Assembly: GCA_019347775.1 (NCBI GenBank)
Contig: JAHWKP010000091.1
Span: 1 to 7,296, forward strand
Length of the DNA stretch: 7,296 nucleotides
From: Actinomycetota bacterium
Lineage (GTDB): Bacteria; Actinomycetota; Acidimicrobiia; Acidimicrobiales; JAHWKP01
Reading direction: 5' to 3'
Part shown: in pieces, positions 5,725 to 7,296 of the stretch
Position numbering within the stretch: position 1 is the stretch's first letter
How the letters are laid out: each line of letters starts with the position of its first letter
The notes under the pieces: generated by a model
Database searches by the model: none
The model's input: the letters and a program-made list of their open reading frames with translations, nothing else
What the model was told of the DNA's origin: nothing
Translations under genes and position numbers: made by a program

Positions 5725-5883
5725 CTACTCCTGCTTCTTGCCGAGCATCCTGTTCATCTTGGTGCCGCATACGGGGCAGGTGCCCTGGGCGGCGCGGCGT
5801 CCATTAGCGAGCTCGACTTCCTCGCCTTGGAACTCCCGCTTCTCACGGCACTTCACGCAGTAGCCCTCATACTTCTCGGCCAT
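5725..5883 (-). CDS. Small zinc-ribbon protein, DUF5679 type
   Basis: This 52-residue protein, MAEKYEGYCVKC at its start, has two CxxC knuckles: C9-C12 and C36-C39 in TCPVCGTKM. The 23-residue loop between them is rich in charged residues, and the C-terminus is basic. The pattern is a single four-cysteine zinc ribbon resembling DUF5679, a family of short, conserved, uncharacterised proteins common in Actinomycetota and some other phyla. Zinc binding is inferred from the cysteine spacing. The function is unknown; a nucleic-acid or ribosome-associated role is possible but unproven. The ATG at 5883 has the strongest Shine-Dalgarno sequence of the leftward cluster, suggesting good translation. 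It lies 45 nt after thrB and 68 nt before rimO, so it could be cotranscribed with either or made separately. Confidence 0.87.
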   Translation of the reverse strand: MAEKYEGYCVKCREKREFQGEEVELANGRRAAQGTCPVCGTKMNRMLGKKQE

Positions 5884-5892
5884 CGGTCGGTC

Positions 5893-5898
5893 TCCTCC
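5893..5898 (-). promoter_or_regulatory. Strong Shine-Dalgarno sequence of the zinc-ribbon gene
   Basis: GGAGGA on the minus strand, within the longer purine run AGGAGGAGA, lies 9 nt before the ATG at 5883. It fixes the start of this very short gene and contrasts with the weak or missing sites at most neighbouring genes. Confidence 0.8.
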
Positions 5899-5928
5899 TG
5901 GGTCAGAGCGGAGGTCCGGGGTTGACAG

Positions 5929-6810
5929 CTAGGCCTCCGCTACCTGCAAGCCTCGCATGTCAGGCGTCAGAACTCGCGCATCCCCCGCTATCCCGGCTCC
6001 ACGGAGCAGCTCCGAGCCCGCTTCGGCCACAGGGCTCGCCCGCTCCTGCAGGCATAGCGCAACGATGCTCGGGCCCGCCCCCGACCATGCCGCCCCGAGC
6101 GCTCCGGCCTCCTCCAGTCCCCTGATGAGCTCCCCTGCCTGGGGCATGAGCGAGCCCCGGTAAGGCTGGTGGAGCCGATCGTCCATCAACCCGGGGCGGA
6201 AGAGGCTGAGATCGGCCAGCGCGCCGATGAGTACGCCTAGGCGGCCGAGATTTCGGGCGGCGTCGCCATGGGGGACCTCGTCCGGCAGCGCCGCCCTGGC
6301 CTGCTCCGTGGATAGCCCCTGCTCAGGCACGAGCACCACGAAGGCGGCCCGCTCGTCCAAGGGCAGGCTCACCGCCCAGGGTTGGTCGTCGTCGAGTGTC
6401 GTGGCGGCCACCAGCCCGCCGACTACAGAGGCGGCCGCATTCTCAGGGTGACCGTCCAGGCGAGCGGCCACCGCCAGCGGATCGTCCGCGCCCGCCGCAG
6501 CCGCAGCCGCAGCCGCGAGAGCGGCTGACGAGCCCAGGCCCCGGCCCACCGGGATATCGGAGCTGACGTGGACGGCAGCGCGGTCGTGCCCGAGCACATC
6601 GCGGAGCACGCGGGCTGCCAGGTGGTCCGGCGTGGTCGGTAAGTCGGATCCCTCACCTTCGGCCGAGATGGCTAGCTGCTCGGCGGGCTTGACTCTCACT
6701 ACGACTCGCAGCTCGAGCGCCACCGCCAGGCAGTCGAATCCCGGACCCAGATTGGCCGATGAAGCAGGCGCCGAGGCGACTCGGGCTCGCGCGACCCCCG
6801 CGGCTGGCAT
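5929..6810 (-). CDS. thrB: Homoserine kinase ThrB (GHMP kinase)
   Basis: This 293-residue GHMP-family kinase phosphorylates L-homoserine with ATP, the penultimate step of threonine synthesis. Landmarks in order are SSANLGPGFD (17-26), near the substrate site; the ATP loop PVGRGLGSSAA (87-97); GHPEN (120-124); and SGAGPS (243-248) near the C-terminus. Length matches the usual 290-310 residues. A run of eight alanines (99-106) follows the ATP loop and is encoded by a hexanucleotide repeat. The ATG at 6810 is chosen because it leaves a short, normal N-terminus; GTG codons at 6828 and 6840 are alternatives, and a TTG at 6912 would add 34 residues unlike the family. No clear Shine-Dalgarno sequence precedes any of these. 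hom and thrC are not adjacent on this side: the upstream neighbour is divergent. The zinc-ribbon gene follows after 45 nt. Confidence 0.93.
   Translation of the reverse strand: MPAAGVARARVASAPASSANLGPGFDCLAVALELRVVVRVKPAEQLAISAEGEGSDLPTTPDHLAARVLRDVLGHDRAAVHVSSDIPVGRGLGSSAALAAAAAAAAGADDPLAVAARLDGHPENAAASVVGGLVAATTLDDDQPWAVSLPLDERAAFVVLVPEQGLSTEQARAALPDEVPHGDAARNLGRLGVLIGALADLSLFRPGLMDDRLHQPYRGSLMPQAGELIRGLEEAGALGAAWSGAGPSIVALCLQERASPVAEAGSELLRGAGIAGDARVLTPDMRGLQVAEA
6494..6517. repeat. Hexanucleotide repeat inside thrB
   Basis: Three perfect copies of GCCGCA are followed by a fourth copy differing in its last base (GCCGCG). On the coding strand they encode most of the eight-alanine run, with alternating GCT and GCG codons, in the helix after the ATP loop of ThrB. 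Six-base units keep the reading frame when copy number changes, so variation would alter only the alanine count. Confidence 0.8.
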
Positions 6811-6852
6811 CCGGGAAGTGTTACCCACAGCTCTGGCCACGGGTCCAATCCA

Positions 6853-6885
6853 TTGACGGGGAACGACCCACGACCGCCCCGTCAA
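6853..6885. repeat. 9-bp perfect inverted repeat between divergent genes
   Basis: TTGACGGGG (6853-6861) and its exact reverse complement CCCCGTCAA (6877-6885) are separated by 15 nt. The element lies between the thrB start and the divergent membrane-protein gene, ending 45 nt before the latter's ATG. Each arm begins with TTGAC, like a -35 box, but no suitable -10 sequence stands 16-19 nt away in either direction. It could be a two-arm operator or an RNA hairpin in a 5' leader. No T-tract follows, so a terminator is less likely. Confidence 0.6.
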
Positions 6886-6918
6886 CCGGGGGGACATCTT
6901 CCGGTTCGACAAGCAAAC

Positions 6919-6923
6919 GGAGG
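6919..6923 (+). promoter_or_regulatory. Shine-Dalgarno sequence of the membrane-protein gene
   Basis: GGAGG lies 7 nt before the ATG at 6931, ideal spacing. It selects this ATG over the GTG/ATG-like codons upstream in the same open frame, such as position 6853, which has no such signal and falls in the inverted repeat. Confidence 0.8.
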
Positions 6924-6930
6924 CAACCCA

Positions 6931-7254
6931 ATGTACGAATTCGCAATCACCATGCTCCTGGGCCTCGCTCTGGTCACGGTTGTCAACCTGGCCTCAGAGC
7001 ACGTGCCCTCGGTCGATCGTTTCCGCACCGCGGTCACGATCCTGCTCGCCGTAGCCGGTGCCTACGCGCTCGACTTCTCGCTCTTCGCTGGCTTCGGTGT
7101 TGATTTGCGCGAGGCGTGGATGGGCCCGGCCATGACGGGTCTCATCGTCGCCGGATCCACCACCGTCTGGCAGGCCGTCCTGGCCTGGCTCGGCTACGAG
7201 CAGCCGAGCCGGTCCGAAACCACAACCAGGCAGCGCCCCCGTATCGCGGCCTAG
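6931..7254 (+). CDS. Small three-helix membrane protein, unknown function
   Basis: This 107-residue hydrophobic protein is not one I recognise. Three probable transmembrane helices are at about residues 4-22, 33-54 and 66-88. Between the first two is a short loop EHVPSVDRFR; between the last two is a loop with acidic and basic residues (VDLREAWM, 57-64). The C-terminal tail (91-107) is hydrophilic, with Thr/Arg-rich content (SETTTRQRPR), and probably lies in the cytoplasm by the positive-inside rule. There is no cleavable signal peptide or cysteine. The strong Shine-Dalgarno sequence sets the ATG at 6931. The gene diverges from thrB and is followed by a strong hairpin, so it looks like a single-gene transcription unit. 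Its size and layout resemble holin-like or small integral membrane proteins, but nothing else supports a phage or lysis role. Confidence 0.75.
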   Translation: MYEFAITMLLGLALVTVVNLASEHVPSVDRFRTAVTILLAVAGAYALDFSLFAGFGVDLREAWMGPAMTGLIVAGSTTVWQAVLAWLGYEQPSRSETTTRQRPRIAA

Positions 7255-7272
7255 GCCGAAGTCACTGCAAGA

Positions 7273-7296
7273 GGGGCAACCGGAAAAGGTTGCCCC
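7273..7296 (+). terminator. Probable intrinsic terminator hairpin
   Basis: GGGGCAACC (7273-7281) pairs perfectly with GGTTGCCCC (7288-7296) around the six-base loop GGAAAA, giving a 9-bp GC-rich stem. It begins 18 nt after the stop codon of the membrane-protein gene, the expected place for a terminator. The window ends at the last stem base, so the U-tract that would confirm it cannot be seen. Confidence 0.75.

Noticed and set aside
5922..5927. TTGACA on the plus strand as a -35 box
   Set aside because: No -10 sequence stands 16-19 nt downstream and no plus-strand gene follows; it lies at the 3' end of thrB.
6811..6912. N-terminal extension of ThrB from a TTG at 6912
   Set aside because: The added 34 residues do not resemble ThrB, would run through the inverted repeat and intergenic region, and have no ribosome site.
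1..7296. Defence island, prophage, CRISPR array, tRNA or insertion sequence
   Set aside because: No array-like direct repeats, transposase, integrase, nuclease or tRNA-like cloverleaf was seen. Nearly every gene belongs to a recognised metabolic or translation-related family.

Overview
This is a GC-rich window (roughly two thirds G+C by eye) with frequent GTG starts, weak or absent Shine-Dalgarno sequences at several genes, and actinobacterial-type promoter elements. The protein sequences point to Actinomycetota. The RimO and SDR sequences look most like uncultured Acidimicrobiia-type lineages; that placement is a recognition-based inference, not a computed one. Coding density is very high and no insertion sequence, tRNA, rRNA or CRISPR array is visible.

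Layout. Bases 1-72 are a short intergenic region with a palindromic LexA-type SOS box inside a leftward promoter whose gene lies outside the window. Three genes then run rightward: a GNAT acetyltransferase (73-624), a short-chain dehydrogenase (636-1433) and a carboxymuconolactone-decarboxylase-family protein (1438-1986). They end tail-to-tail, with overlapping stop codons, against a long leftward cluster. In order of transcription that cluster is thrB (6810-5929), a 52-residue zinc-ribbon protein of the DUF5679 type (5883-5725), rimO (5656-4271), pgsA (4263-3727), cinA (3730-2486) and thpR (2486-1983). A divergent gene for a 107-residue, three-helix membrane protein (6931-7254) closes the window and is followed by a strong hairpin, probably a terminator.

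How the genes relate. The leftward genes are housekeeping: threonine synthesis (ThrB), ribosomal protein S12 methylthiolation (RimO), anionic phospholipid synthesis (PgsA), NMN recycling (CinA) and 2'-5'/2',3'-cyclic RNA end processing (ThpR). rimO-pgsA-cinA-thpR is tightly packed, with 7-nt, minus 4-nt and minus 1-nt junctions that suggest translational coupling. In many bacteria recA follows cinA. Here the three rightward genes sit where recA might be expected, and immediately beyond them lies a leftward SOS-box promoter. The simplest hypothesis is that recA or another SOS gene lies just outside the left edge.

I see no convincing new multi-gene system. The items most worth following are the SOS-box intergenic region, the conserved but uncharacterised DUF5679 zinc ribbon, the small membrane protein with its upstream inverted repeat, and the apparent use of leaderless GTG starts.
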